Of a stretch of 64,000 nt of DNA, positions 9,282 through 17,603 are shown piece by piece (position 1 is the stretch's first letter; each line of letters starts with the position of its first letter). The stretch is from CAYTAU01 sp964442075 (GTDB lineage Bacteria; Bacteroidota; Bacteroidia; Bacteroidales; CAYTAU01). The notes beneath the pieces are model-generated. The model searched no databases. It worked only from the letters and a program-made list of their open reading frames with translations, and was not told the DNA's origin. A program made the translations under genes and the position numbers. The stretch lies in assembly GCA_964442075.1 (NCBI GenBank), contig CAYTWH010000015.1:15608-79607 (forward strand), in the 5' to 3' direction.

Positions 9282-10448
9282 ATGGATTTCCAAGACTCAT
9301 TCAATAACTTAAAAATATATTGTGAAAAAGAAAACTTCAAGGGATGGGATCCTTATGATGGATTAAACAGTATTCTGTTTGATTACTCGCCTGCAAAATT
9401 CATTAAACTATTCCGTTTAATTCAAATACAAGCTTTCAAACGTAATCCCATTAACTTACGCCGATTGTTTCTTATACATAAGGGATATAACCCTAAAGGT
9501 CTGGGATTATTTTTAACAGCATATTGTAATATTTGTCAAAAAGAAAAGAATTCAGATGATTTAGAAACCATACATTTTTTAGCCAATAAAATTATTGAAT
9601 TACAAAGCAGTGAATATTCGGGTGCATGTTGGGGTTATAATTTTGATTGGCAAAATAGAGCATTCTATTTAAAACGTTGGACACCAACTATTGTTGCAAC
9701 CGGATTTATTGCTTATGCATTAATGGATGCATATGATGTAACTGGTGAAGAAAAATATTTACAAATAGCTCTTTCCTCATGCGATTTTATTTTAAAAGAT
9801 TTGAATCGTACGGAGAAGAAAACAGGATTTATCTTTTCATATTCACCTTATGATAATACAAGTGTGTATAATGCTTCATTAATTGGTAGCAGATTACTTG
9901 CCAGAGCATATTCTTACAAGAAAAATACTGAATGGATAGACGCTTCCAGAAATTCGGTGCTTGCATGCACCAATTCACAAAGAGATGATGGTGCTTGGAT
10001 ATATGGTGAATTAGAGATGCAAGATTGGGTGGATAGTTTTCATACTGGATATAATTTGGAATGTATCAGTGAATACCAAAAATATTCAGGTGATAAATCA
10101 TTTCAGAAATTTATAGATAAAGGCTTAGATTATTATTTAAATAACTTCTTTCTTGAAGATGGCACTCCTAAATACTATAACAACAAAACCTACCCTATTG
10201 ACATACATTCTACAGCACAATTTGTTGTAACTCTGTCAAGATTAGACATTTTGAAGGACAAAAAAGATTTAGTTGACAATGTTTTAAAATGGACAATTCT
10301 TAATATGCAAGATAAGAAAGGTTATTTTTATTATCAAAGAAAACAAAACTGGTCATCTAAAATTCCATATATAAGATGGGCACAAGCATGGATGCTTTAT
10401 GCATTTAGTTTCTATAACAAAGATTTAAATTTTTCTACTGTAGAATGA
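9282..10448 (+). CDS. (alpha/alpha)6-barrel protein, glycan-active enzyme candidate
   Basis: This is a 388-residue protein built of repeated helical hairpins. It is rich in aromatic and acidic motifs such as SGACWGYNFDWQNR, RWTPTIVATGFIAYALMDAY, DWVDSFHTGYNLECI and IDIHSTAQFV, a style typical of (alpha/alpha)6-toroid lyases, hydrolases and epimerases. No signal peptide is visible, so it should act in the cytoplasm. I chose ATG 9282, directly after the upstream stop, over TTG 9273, which overlaps the previous gene. The stop overlaps the DUF354 start (ATGA). Tight packing between sugar-modifying genes suggests action on a nucleotide- or lipid-linked glycan; this is inference. Confidence 0.6.
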   Translation: MDFQDSFNNLKIYCEKENFKGWDPYDGLNSILFDYSPAKFIKLFRLIQIQAFKRNPINLRRLFLIHKGYNPKGLGLFLTAYCNICQKEKNSDDLETIHFLANKIIELQSSEYSGACWGYNFDWQNRAFYLKRWTPTIVATGFIAYALMDAYDVTGEEKYLQIALSSCDFILKDLNRTEKKTGFIFSYSPYDNTSVYNASLIGSRLLARAYSYKKNTEWIDASRNSVLACTNSQRDDGAWIYGELEMQDWVDSFHTGYNLECISEYQKYSGDKSFQKFIDKGLDYYLNNFFLEDGTPKYYNNKTYPIDIHSTAQFVVTLSRLDILKDKKDLVDNVLKWTILNMQDKKGYFYYQRKQNWSSKIPYIRWAQAWMLYAFSFYNKDLNFSTVE

Positions 10449-11455
10449 ATATTTGGTTCGATATAACTAATTCTCCGCATGTAGTTTTTTTTGAAGAATT
10501 GATTAATAATCTAAGAAAAGAACATAAAATAATAATTACATGTAGAGATCTTGCAAATACTTTAGATCTTCTTAATTTAAAAGGATTTAAATACCACCAA
10601 ATTGGAGGCCACGCTGGTGGTAATATTCTTAAAAAACTTTTATATTTTCCTAAAAGAGTTGCATCACTTAGAAAATTTCTAAAGGATAAAGATATTGATA
10701 TTTCAATTTCTCATAGCTCCTTTTATTCCCCAATTACATCTTGGCTTTTACGTAAACCTTCCATATATTTAAATGACAATGAACATGCTAAAGGAAATTG
10801 GATTTCATTCCTATTTGCTACAAAAACATTAATTCCTGAATTTCTTGGCAAGATTGCAAAGAAGCAAAAATGGACATGGTTAACCAAAATTATTTTATAC
10901 CCTGGAACTAAAGAGTGTGTTTATTTAAAAAATTTTGAAGTTAAAAAGAATAAGCATTCTGAATCTCCTATAATATATTTTAGACCAGAACCATGGACCG
11001 CACAATATTATTCAGGTAAAAGATTCTTTACAGATAATTTGTTGATAGAATTATCAAAAGAATATGAAATCCATTTATTACCAAGAGGAGAACTACAAGC
11101 TTCACATTTTAAAACAACAAAATTCCCTTCAATTATAATTGAGGACAAAGCTATTGAACTTGAGCAAATTATCAATTCTTGTGATATATTTATTGGTGCA
11201 GGAGGAACAATGACTCGTGAAATTGCAATAATGGGAATTCCAACAATTTCAATATACCAGGACAATCTATTAGAAGTTGACAAATATCTAATTTCAAACA
11301 ATTTTATGAAACATAATCAAGATTTAGAAATTGACTATATTCACCAATTCATTAAAAAAAGAAATGATTCAAGTAATCATGAATTACTTAATAAAGGACA
11401 AAAAGCTTATAATCTGATTAAAAACATAATATTTGAAACTATAAAAAATGAATAA
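10445..11455 (+). CDS. DUF354 family protein, GT-B-like
   Basis: This 336-residue protein starts MNIWFDITNSPHVVFFEEL, the signature opening of DUF354 proteins, a family related in fold to UDP-GlcNAc 2-epimerases and GT-B glycosyltransferases. Other matching elements are YHQIGGHAGGN, DISISHSSFYSP, IYFRPEPWTAQYYSG and the nucleotide-sugar-binding strand FIGAGGTMTREIAIMGIPTISIY. The gene overlaps both neighbours, by 4 bases upstream and 8 bases downstream. Biochemical function of the family is not settled; here it is likely part of the same sugar-processing step as the fusion dehydrogenase and the Gfo/Idh/MocA gene. Confidence 0.85.
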   Translation: MNIWFDITNSPHVVFFEELINNLRKEHKIIITCRDLANTLDLLNLKGFKYHQIGGHAGGNILKKLLYFPKRVASLRKFLKDKDIDISISHSSFYSPITSWLLRKPSIYLNDNEHAKGNWISFLFATKTLIPEFLGKIAKKQKWTWLTKIILYPGTKECVYLKNFEVKKNKHSESPIIYFRPEPWTAQYYSGKRFFTDNLLIELSKEYEIHLLPRGELQASHFKTTKFPSIIIEDKAIELEQIINSCDIFIGAGGTMTREIAIMGIPTISIYQDNLLEVDKYLISNNFMKHNQDLEIDYIHQFIKKRNDSSNHELLNKGQKAYNLIKNIIFETIKNE

Positions 11456-12467
11456 GTTAAAAATTGGAATAATTGGTATGGGAAGAATGGGAATAACACA
11501 TTATTCCATAATTAATCCACATCCAGATATTGAAATAATCTCTGTTGCAGATACTACTAATGTTGTTGTTTCAATTTTAAAGAAGTATCTGAAAAATATT
11601 GAAATATATAAAGACTATAGAGAATTAATAATAAAGTCAAAACCTGACGCAATAATTGTTTGTACACCACCAGATTTGCATTCTCCAATATTAGAACTTG
11701 CAGCTGAACATAACATACATACATTTGTTGAAAAGCCCTATACTGTATGTTATGAAGATTCTATTAGATTGTCAAAATTGTTTGAGAGTAAAAATCTTAT
11801 AAATCAAGTAGGATATGTAAATAGATTTAATGATGTATTTCATTATGTTAAAGAAATAATTGATGATGGTGTTATTGGAGATGTAATAAGATTTAAGTCT
11901 GAGATGTTTAGTAATACTATTACAAGTAAAGATGAAGGTAAAGGATGGAGAGGTAAACATGAAAGTGGAGGTGGTGTAATCTTTGAAATGGCTTCACATG
12001 CAATCGATTTAATTAATTTCTTATTGGGAAAACCAATAAAAGTAAGTGGCACCAGTATCAATAAAATCTTCTCCAAGAATGTTGAAGATATAGTTTCATC
12101 AACAATATTTTATAATAATGGTATTAATGGGACAATTTATGTAAATTGGAGTGATACAAGTTATCGAAAGCCTACAAACAAAATTGAACTTTTTGGTAGT
12201 AAAGGAAAGATTTTAGCTGATCAACATTCCCTGAAAATATTTCTCAATGAAGCAAATACAAAATATAATTATATTAATGGCTGGAATACTGTCTACATAA
12301 CAGATGTGTTCAGAAGTGTTCCTTTTTATGTAAGAGGGAATGAATTTACAGGGCAGTTATACCATTTTATTGATTTAATTCTTGGGAAAAAGAATAATTC
12401 AATTTCTTCATTTAATGATGGTGCTGATACTCAATTTGTAATTAATGAAATGTTCAAAGAAATTTAA
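11448..12467 (+). CDS. Gfo/Idh/MocA family NAD(P)-dependent oxidoreductase
   Basis: This is a 339-residue sugar dehydrogenase. The N-terminal Rossmann fold shows KIGIIGMGRMGITHYSII with the GxGxMG motif at residues 8-13. IIVCTPPDLHSPI and the catalytic FVEKPYTV motif follow near residues 60-98. The C-terminal half has GGGVIFEMASHAIDLINFLLG, carrying the His-Asp pair typical of the family. It is the second member of this family in the cluster, the first being fused to an alcohol dehydrogenase. The start overlaps the DUF354 stop by 8 bases. Likely role: oxidising or epimerising a nucleotide sugar; substrate unknown. Confidence 0.88.
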   Translation: MNKLKIGIIGMGRMGITHYSIINPHPDIEIISVADTTNVVVSILKKYLKNIEIYKDYRELIIKSKPDAIIVCTPPDLHSPILELAAEHNIHTFVEKPYTVCYEDSIRLSKLFESKNLINQVGYVNRFNDVFHYVKEIIDDGVIGDVIRFKSEMFSNTITSKDEGKGWRGKHESGGGVIFEMASHAIDLINFLLGKPIKVSGTSINKIFSKNVEDIVSSTIFYNNGINGTIYVNWSDTSYRKPTNKIELFGSKGKILADQHSLKIFLNEANTKYNYINGWNTVYITDVFRSVPFYVRGNEFTGQLYHFIDLILGKKNNSISSFNDGADTQFVINEMFKEI

Positions 12468-12477
12468 ATAAATAGAA

Positions 12478-13362
12478 ATGCAAAAAATTGATAAAATAGT
12501 CTTTGGTGATAATCAATTCTTTGGGATTAATCATATGTCTCAAGAAAAAGCACAACAATTAACTGAAAAATTCCATGATATAAATAATATTTACAAAGTA
12601 TATAATTTAGTATATGATAATGGTATAAAAGCTTTCTTTTTGAATAGTAATGATAGAGCAATTGAAATTTGTAATCATTTTAAAGATAACAACAAAAAGT
12701 TTCCAGATATATCATTCTATGTGTCAATTCCATATCCATACAAATATGCTAATATGGTTGCTGAAAAAGGTATTGTTTCTAGTATGAATGATATACTCTT
12801 TAAGAATAACACTATTGGTGGAGCAGTTGGGATGATAGCAAAAGGCAGTATGTCGGTTATTTCTAAAGACGCTATTAAGCTAATGCAGATCCTTATTGAC
12901 CTTGAGATGAAGATGTTTAGTGGCCTTAATGTAAAAGTAATATTCTTGCAAAATATAATAACTGACTTGATTCTTGGATATAATATAAAAGAAGTTTTTG
13001 AAGAATATTATAATTATGTTAAAAAGAAATATAATTCGATACCAGGATTAATTACTCAAAATCTCCCATACACATTAAATAAAATGAAAGAATGGGGTAT
13101 TAAAGATATGGTTATTTGTTCTTCTTTTAATAAAATAGGTTACTTAATGTCACCAGATATTAATTCATATTTAGATGTAATTAAGTCAAACAATAAAAAC
13201 GATTATCAACTAATGGCTATGTCGACATTAGCTTCTGGAGCAATAAAACCAGATGAAGCATATCAGTTTTTAGAAAATAAAAACATTCAATCAATTGTCT
13301 TTGGTGCTTCAAGCAAAAATCACATCGAAGATACTAAACAATTAATTGAAAAATATATTTAA
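12478..13362 (+). CDS. TIM-barrel-like protein of unknown function (aldo/keto-reductase flavour)
   Basis: This 294-residue protein has no signal peptide. It opens with MQKIDKIVFGDNQFFGINHMS and closes with a segment reminiscent of the last strands of aldo/keto reductases: MAMSTLASGAIKPDEAYQFL followed by SIVFGASSKNHIEDTKQLI. An alternating beta/alpha pattern runs throughout. The classical Asp-Tyr-Lys-His tetrad is not obvious, so I do not call it an aldo/keto reductase. It is ten bases downstream of the Gfo/Idh/MocA gene and ends the operon before a terminator. A role in the same sugar modification pathway is inferred from context only. Confidence 0.5.
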   Translation: MQKIDKIVFGDNQFFGINHMSQEKAQQLTEKFHDINNIYKVYNLVYDNGIKAFFLNSNDRAIEICNHFKDNNKKFPDISFYVSIPYPYKYANMVAEKGIVSSMNDILFKNNTIGGAVGMIAKGSMSVISKDAIKLMQILIDLEMKMFSGLNVKVIFLQNIITDLILGYNIKEVFEEYYNYVKKKYNSIPGLITQNLPYTLNKMKEWGIKDMVICSSFNKIGYLMSPDINSYLDVIKSNNKNDYQLMAMSTLASGAIKPDEAYQFLENKNIQSIVFGASSKNHIEDTKQLIEKYI

Positions 13363-13375
13363 TAAGATTCACAAT

Positions 13376-13405
13376 AAAAAAAGCCCTCATTTGAGGGCTT
13401 TTCTT
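13376..13405. terminator. Bidirectional intrinsic terminator
   Basis: An 8-bp perfect stem, AAGCCCTC at 13381-13388 and GAGGGCTT at 13393-13400, has a 4-base loop. A-rich sequence precedes it and T-rich sequence follows. It sits between two convergent genes and can end transcription of the glycan operon and of the protease gene. Confidence 0.85.
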
Positions 13406-13422
13406 GTTATTAGTTTATATAG

Positions 13423-15651
13423 TTATTGTTTTATAAACTTAATTGTTTTAGAATATTCGTTATTATTACCAAAAATCATAAATAAATAGACTCCCCTTTC
13501 CAACTTATCTCCAAATACATACTCTTCATTTGCATTAACTAAGCTCTCAGATAAAATTTTACCTGTTATATCACTAATATATACATTAAAAGTTTGGCTG
13601 TAATCATCAGTAATTAATATTTTAGCATTATTATTAAATGGATTTGGATATAATTTTGTTTTGGTAGCAATCATATCATTATTGCTTGTATGTCCACTCT
13701 TAGCTCCTGTCATATCAATCTGGCAAACTTGTCCCCAATCACCCCATGATCCTCCTACTTTAGCTCGTACTCTTACATCATATATTTGACCATTTTGAAT
13801 TCCTGGCATGTAATAAATTCTTATGTAATTTCTGCTAGGCTTGGTAGGATGAACATTACTTCTTGTTTCGCTATATCCAATACCTGCACACGTAAATTCC
13901 CATTCAAAATCTTGTGAGCCATAAACACCGTCACAGTATATCCAAGTACTTTTGTCAGTTGTTGTATAACCGCAAAAATCATCTCTCAACTTGGTAGTTG
14001 GGCCACTTAATCCCATAACTACATTTTCAATTACATCCTGATCAACAACATCTACTGTACTATTTACATCGTTATATCCAGCATAAGTAACAGAATATGA
14101 TTGTCCACTCCCTACACCTACTCCTGCAAAAACAGTTGTTCCAACTGCATTTGTCATCTGAGGAGAACCTCCAAATGTAACCTCTGCATTTTCAATAGGG
14201 TCTGTTCCGTCAGTAACACTAAAAGTTACATCATATGTTTCAGGCTGCGGAATTGTATAAGCTCTGATACTCACATCATATCCACTTGCTCCGGCTTCAC
14301 TCCAACTTGAGCCACTACCACTAAACCAACATACATCACTTTCAATTGTTGGGTCAGCATATCCGCCATATGCACATTCAACAGGAATCACATAAGTCTC
14401 GCTAGGAATATTATACCGCACTTTCACATAAAAATCATCACCTGATGAAACATTAATAGCGGATGCAAGATCAAATGTATAAAATCCTGGGTATGTAACA
14501 CTCTGACCAGTTAATGATCCTAAAAGATTGGATAAAGAACCTCCGGAAAAATCATCATAAATCTCAATACTTATAGTAGCTCCTGCACCTCTTACATAAG
14601 TACTGATTTTTGTAATCTGTTCATCAGCACTGGGAACGATCTTCACCAGGCCGTAATCATCTCCATCACCATACCCAATACCGCTTACAAGGCCAATCTC
14701 ATCATAATGGTACAAACTTGCAGTTGCATCATAGGCAATAGGATCTTTGAAATAACCAACGGTCCAAAGTGCTTTGGTATCCTCATAAGAGATATAGAAA
14801 TAACCTGATTCTCCCCAACCGGTTCCCCAGCTATTTTTTACAATCCAGGCACCATCATCAATTGGTGTGTCTTTGAAATTATTTTTGGAAAAATCATCAT
14901 CCCATCCAACCAGCAGTACACCATGATTTGTTGATGAGTCTATAGGATGCGTGCAATAATAAGCATCGTATGTATAATCCATAAACGCATCAACATACCT
15001 CATGTTACAGTAGGCTGCACCATTATCATAAATAGCTTGTTTTACAACAGAAGCATTATAGCCGGCATCATTTATACCGGGTAAATGCACAATATTCTGC
15101 ATCCAATATACAGGATCCCCGCTACCACATGTTGCATCACAAATAGCCTGTGAAGTTGCCGGATATGGTTGATCAGTTTCATCTATAGGGCCAGCAATTC
15201 TTGATGCATAATTCGTAGCCACATTCAAATTTCCACCCTCACAAGGTTCCCAAAGATGTCCATGACATGCTGACATATTAATTTCAGAAAAATCATAAGT
15301 TCCTACACTCGTGTATTTTAGTGTAGATTCTATTGCTCCAATCGCGCCAAAAGCCCAACAAGGTCCGCTTGCTATCTGGCTACCAACTGGTGTTGTCCCG
15401 CCCTGCGTTCTAAGATCAAATGAAGCATCCAGTTTGGGCACATTAATTTGCATATGCGCCAATGCATCAAAACTATATTTTGTAAGTGAAGGAATTTCTC
15501 CCAGAGGATAGCCATCTTCAGAATAAGCTTGTATTAATCCGGCATTCTTTTTCAATAAATAATTAGTAAACTCAGGATTAACGGGAGCTTTCTCTTGTGC
15601 AATTGCACTTAAACAAATAATTGTTGATATTAATAATAGGATTTTTTTCAT
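13423..15651 (-). CDS. Secreted papain-like (C1) cysteine protease with T9SS sorting domain
   Basis: This is a 742-residue exported protease. Residues 1-19 are a signal peptide ending in Ala-Gln. The C1 catalytic set is visible: Gln92 and Cys98 in VGSQIASGPCWAFG, His243 in TNHGVLLVGW, and Asn273 in VKNSWGTGWGESGYF. A lectin-like beta domain follows (about 300-470), then a carboxypeptidase-regulatory-like/fibronectin-like stretch. The last roughly 80 residues begin TKLYPNPFNNNAKI and end with a Lys-rich strand, the type A T9SS sorting domain. It should therefore cross the outer membrane by the Por system and be released or anchored at the surface. It stands alone and converges on the glycan operon. 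Confidence 0.9.
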   Translation of the reverse strand: MKKILLLISTIICLSAIAQEKAPVNPEFTNYLLKKNAGLIQAYSEDGYPLGEIPSLTKYSFDALAHMQINVPKLDASFDLRTQGGTTPVGSQIASGPCWAFGAIGAIESTLKYTSVGTYDFSEINMSACHGHLWEPCEGGNLNVATNYASRIAGPIDETDQPYPATSQAICDATCGSGDPVYWMQNIVHLPGINDAGYNASVVKQAIYDNGAAYCNMRYVDAFMDYTYDAYYCTHPIDSSTNHGVLLVGWDDDFSKNNFKDTPIDDGAWIVKNSWGTGWGESGYFYISYEDTKALWTVGYFKDPIAYDATASLYHYDEIGLVSGIGYGDGDDYGLVKIVPSADEQITKISTYVRGAGATISIEIYDDFSGGSLSNLLGSLTGQSVTYPGFYTFDLASAINVSSGDDFYVKVRYNIPSETYVIPVECAYGGYADPTIESDVCWFSGSGSSWSEAGASGYDVSIRAYTIPQPETYDVTFSVTDGTDPIENAEVTFGGSPQMTNAVGTTVFAGVGVGSGQSYSVTYAGYNDVNSTVDVVDQDVIENVVMGLSGPTTKLRDDFCGYTTTDKSTWIYCDGVYGSQDFEWEFTCAGIGYSETRSNVHPTKPSRNYIRIYYMPGIQNGQIYDVRVRAKVGGSWGDWGQVCQIDMTGAKSGHTSNNDMIATKTKLYPNPFNNNAKILITDDYSQTFNVYISDITGKILSESLVNANEEYVFGDKLERGVYLFMIFGNNNEYSKTIKFIKQ

Positions 15652-15832
15652 AATGTATATTTTTTAATTTATTTAAACAATTCTTTGTACGTTTCATACA
15701 AAGAAAATGTTTCATAATTTAACCTCATTTATGATAAATGTATATAATTTAGACGTAAATATCTATTAAATGGTTGCCGATACAAATAGTTTTTTTATCA
15801 ATGTTTTAATTTCAAGCAATTCCTCAATTTAA

Positions 15833-16123
15833 AAACACTTTAGTTTTTTTGCTCATGATAATTCAAAACAGGAATATTTAATTGAAGAATTGATAATAGA
15901 ATATCCTGCATTATATATGGGATTAGGAGAAAGATTTGATGTATATACAGGAAATGTAAAACGATCTCCAAAATTATATATAAAATTAGGTTTAGAGTGG
16001 TTATATCGTTTATTATTACAACCAACCAGAATAAAAAGACAAATTGTATTGATAAAGTTTTTTTTTAATTGCATTTTGGCAAATTGTAATACATTTCCTG
16101 AAAATTTTCTCAATAAAAAATAA
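15833..16123 (+). pseudogene. C-terminal remnant of a WecG/TagA/CpsF glycosyltransferase
   Basis: The reading frame from 15833 translates into a string that matches the C-terminal end of WecG/TagA/CpsF enzymes: NSKQEYLIEEL, then MGLGERFDVYTG, then KRSP and LGLEWLYRLLLQPTRIKRQ. A stop lies just upstream at 15830-15832 and no N-terminal catalytic half is present, so only about 96 of the usual 230-250 residues remain. The last part (FFFNCILANCN) still fits the family tail. It sits about 190 bases upstream of wecB, a usual functional neighbour of such genes. It is most likely a decayed gene; a functional short protein is unlikely because the sugar-nucleotide-binding part is missing. Confidence 0.7.
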
Positions 16124-16136
16124 TATATATACTTGC

Positions 16137-16165
16137 TACACATTTTGCGTAACGCATAATGTGTA
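16137..16165. repeat. 29-bp near-perfect palindrome
   Basis: The arms are TACACATTTTGCGT and ACGCATAATGTGTA around a single central A at 16151, with one mismatched pair (16145/16157). It follows the pseudogene remnant and lies about 145 bases upstream of wecB. It could be an operator, the end of a decayed mobile element, or a cruciform-prone repeat. No T-run follows, so it is not a normal terminator. Confidence 0.7.
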
Positions 16166-16277
16166 ATACAAATTGCGTAAAATATAATAAAATAATAATA
16201 TTAATGAAATAAAATTACATTAAAAGTAAAGGCAAGCACTCACGTAATAAACCCAATCGATTTCCAAAATTTTTTTA

Positions 16278-16285
16278 TACTTTTG
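16278..16285 (+). promoter_or_regulatory. Putative -7 box for wecB
   Basis: TACTTTTG matches the Bacteroidota -7 consensus TAnnTTTG and lies 24 bases before the wecB ATG. The upstream -33 element is not clear. Confidence 0.5.
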
Positions 16286-16309
16286 TTATTTAATAGAATT
16301 TAAATTATT

Positions 16310-17455
16310 ATGAAGATAATTAGTCTTATTGGAGCACGACCAAATTTTATGAAAATTGCACCATTTATTCGTGCAATTAAAAATCATAATAAAAAATCAG
16401 ATGAGAAGATTGAACATATTCTTGTACATACAGGTCAACATTATGATATTAGAATGTCGCAACAATTTTTTAAGGATTTAAATATTCCTCCTGCTGACAT
16501 TCACCTTGAAATTGGTTCAGGCACTCATGCCGAGCAAGTTGGTAATACAATGATTGAATTTGAAAAGGTTATTAAAAAAGAAAAACCAGACTGGATTGTT
16601 GTTGTTGGTGATGTAAACGCAATTTGTGCCGGCTCAATTACTGCAAAAAAGGAACATATTAAACTGGCTCACATTGAAGCAGGTCTTCGTTCCGGGGATA
16701 TTACCATGCCCGAAGAGATAAATCGGTTAGTTGCAGATCGTTTATCAGATATATTATTTACTCCCGACAGAATATCAGATAAAAATTTATTGAAAGAAGG
16801 AGTTCCAAAAGAAAGAATAAAGTTTGTTGGCAATATTATGATTGATACTCTTGAAAATGAAAGGGAAAAAGCTTCAGCCCTTGAAATTAGAAATATCATT
16901 AAAAAAAATCTGATTGATGAAAACCATAGTTTTACCGTTCCAAATATAAACAAATTTGCAATAGTAACACTTCATAGACCTTCAAATGTTGATCATAAAG
17001 AAATTTTCATTCCTATAATTGATTTTTTACTAAATGATGTTGCTAGTGATTTTCATATAATTTGGGCAATTCATCCTCGTGCGTTTAAGCAATTAGAAAA
17101 ATTTGAATTGCTTGAAAAAGTTAAATCCTGTTCAAATTTAATTTTATTACATCCAATCGGTTATCATGAATTATTGAAATTAAATATGGATGCTAAAATT
17201 GTTCTTACAGATAGCGGTGGTTTACAGGAAGAATGTACAGTGCTTGGCACACCATGCTTAACTCTGCGTTGGAATACCGAACGTCCAATAACTTTAAGAG
17301 AACATGGAGGAGCTTCTGTATTGGTAGGCAATAATGTTGAAAAAATCAGACAAGAATATAAAGATACATTATCAAAAAATACCATTCCTTTATCACCTGA
17401 GTTATGGGATGGAAAAACAGCAGAACGAATAGTCAAAATTATTGCTGAATATTGA
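16310..17455 (+). CDS. wecB: UDP-N-acetylglucosamine 2-epimerase (non-hydrolysing)
   Basis: This 381-residue cytoplasmic enzyme interconverts UDP-GlcNAc and UDP-ManNAc for surface polysaccharides. The family residues are in place: Arg10 in IGARPNFMKIAP, Asp101 in VVVGDVNA, Glu123 in HIEAGLRSGD, Glu135/136 in MPEEINR, His222 in TLHRPSNVD, and the UDP-binding LTDSGGLQEEC with LRWNTERP. Length is normal. It is monocistronic here. The gene fragment just upstream resembles WecG/TagA/CpsF, which in other bacteria often transfers ManNAc-type sugars, suggesting that a larger wec-type locus was once present. Confidence 0.95.
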   Translation: MKIISLIGARPNFMKIAPFIRAIKNHNKKSDEKIEHILVHTGQHYDIRMSQQFFKDLNIPPADIHLEIGSGTHAEQVGNTMIEFEKVIKKEKPDWIVVVGDVNAICAGSITAKKEHIKLAHIEAGLRSGDITMPEEINRLVADRLSDILFTPDRISDKNLLKEGVPKERIKFVGNIMIDTLENEREKASALEIRNIIKKNLIDENHSFTVPNINKFAIVTLHRPSNVDHKEIFIPIIDFLLNDVASDFHIIWAIHPRAFKQLEKFELLEKVKSCSNLILLHPIGYHELLKLNMDAKIVLTDSGGLQEECTVLGTPCLTLRWNTERPITLREHGGASVLVGNNVEKIRQEYKDTLSKNTIPLSPELWDGKTAERIVKIIAEY

Positions 17456-17506
17456 TAAATTATGAATATCCGTATATTTACCTAGTAAATGATTAAAATG
17501 TTTATC

Positions 17507-17559
17507 ATTCCTGCGAAAGCAGGAATCCAGAATTATATTGCAGAATACAACTGGATTCC
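17507..17559. repeat. REP-like inverted repeat pair
   Basis: ATTCCTGC at 17507-17514, a GAAA loop and GCAGGAAT at 17519-17526 form a perfect 8-bp hairpin. The adjoining GGAATCCAG (17522-17530) pairs with CTGGATTCC (17551-17559), so two alternative hairpins share one arm. This layout resembles dispersed REP/MITE-like elements. It lies between the convergent wecB and OmpA-family genes and could also help terminate transcription. Confidence 0.6.
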
Positions 17560-17603
17560 GCACTTTTACTTTTTGTCTTTTGGCTTTTTGACTTTACTTT
17601 TTT

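Larger units (their letters stand above)
15652..16309. other. 658-bp intergenic stretch with gene remnant and palindrome
   Basis: Between the protease start and wecB no intact gene is visible. The stretch holds the upstream region of the protease gene (15652 to about 15830), the WecG-type remnant (15833-16123), a 29-bp palindrome (16137-16165), a TTGCGTAA direct repeat at 16145-16152 and 16173-16180, and the wecB promoter region. A minus-strand frame at 15853-16143 was judged a shadow of the remnant. Confidence 0.6.

Noticed and set aside
15853..16143. Minus-strand frame of 96 residues in the wecB upstream region
   Set aside because: The opposite strand encodes a recognisable WecG/TagA/CpsF tail over the same bases, while this frame resembles no family.
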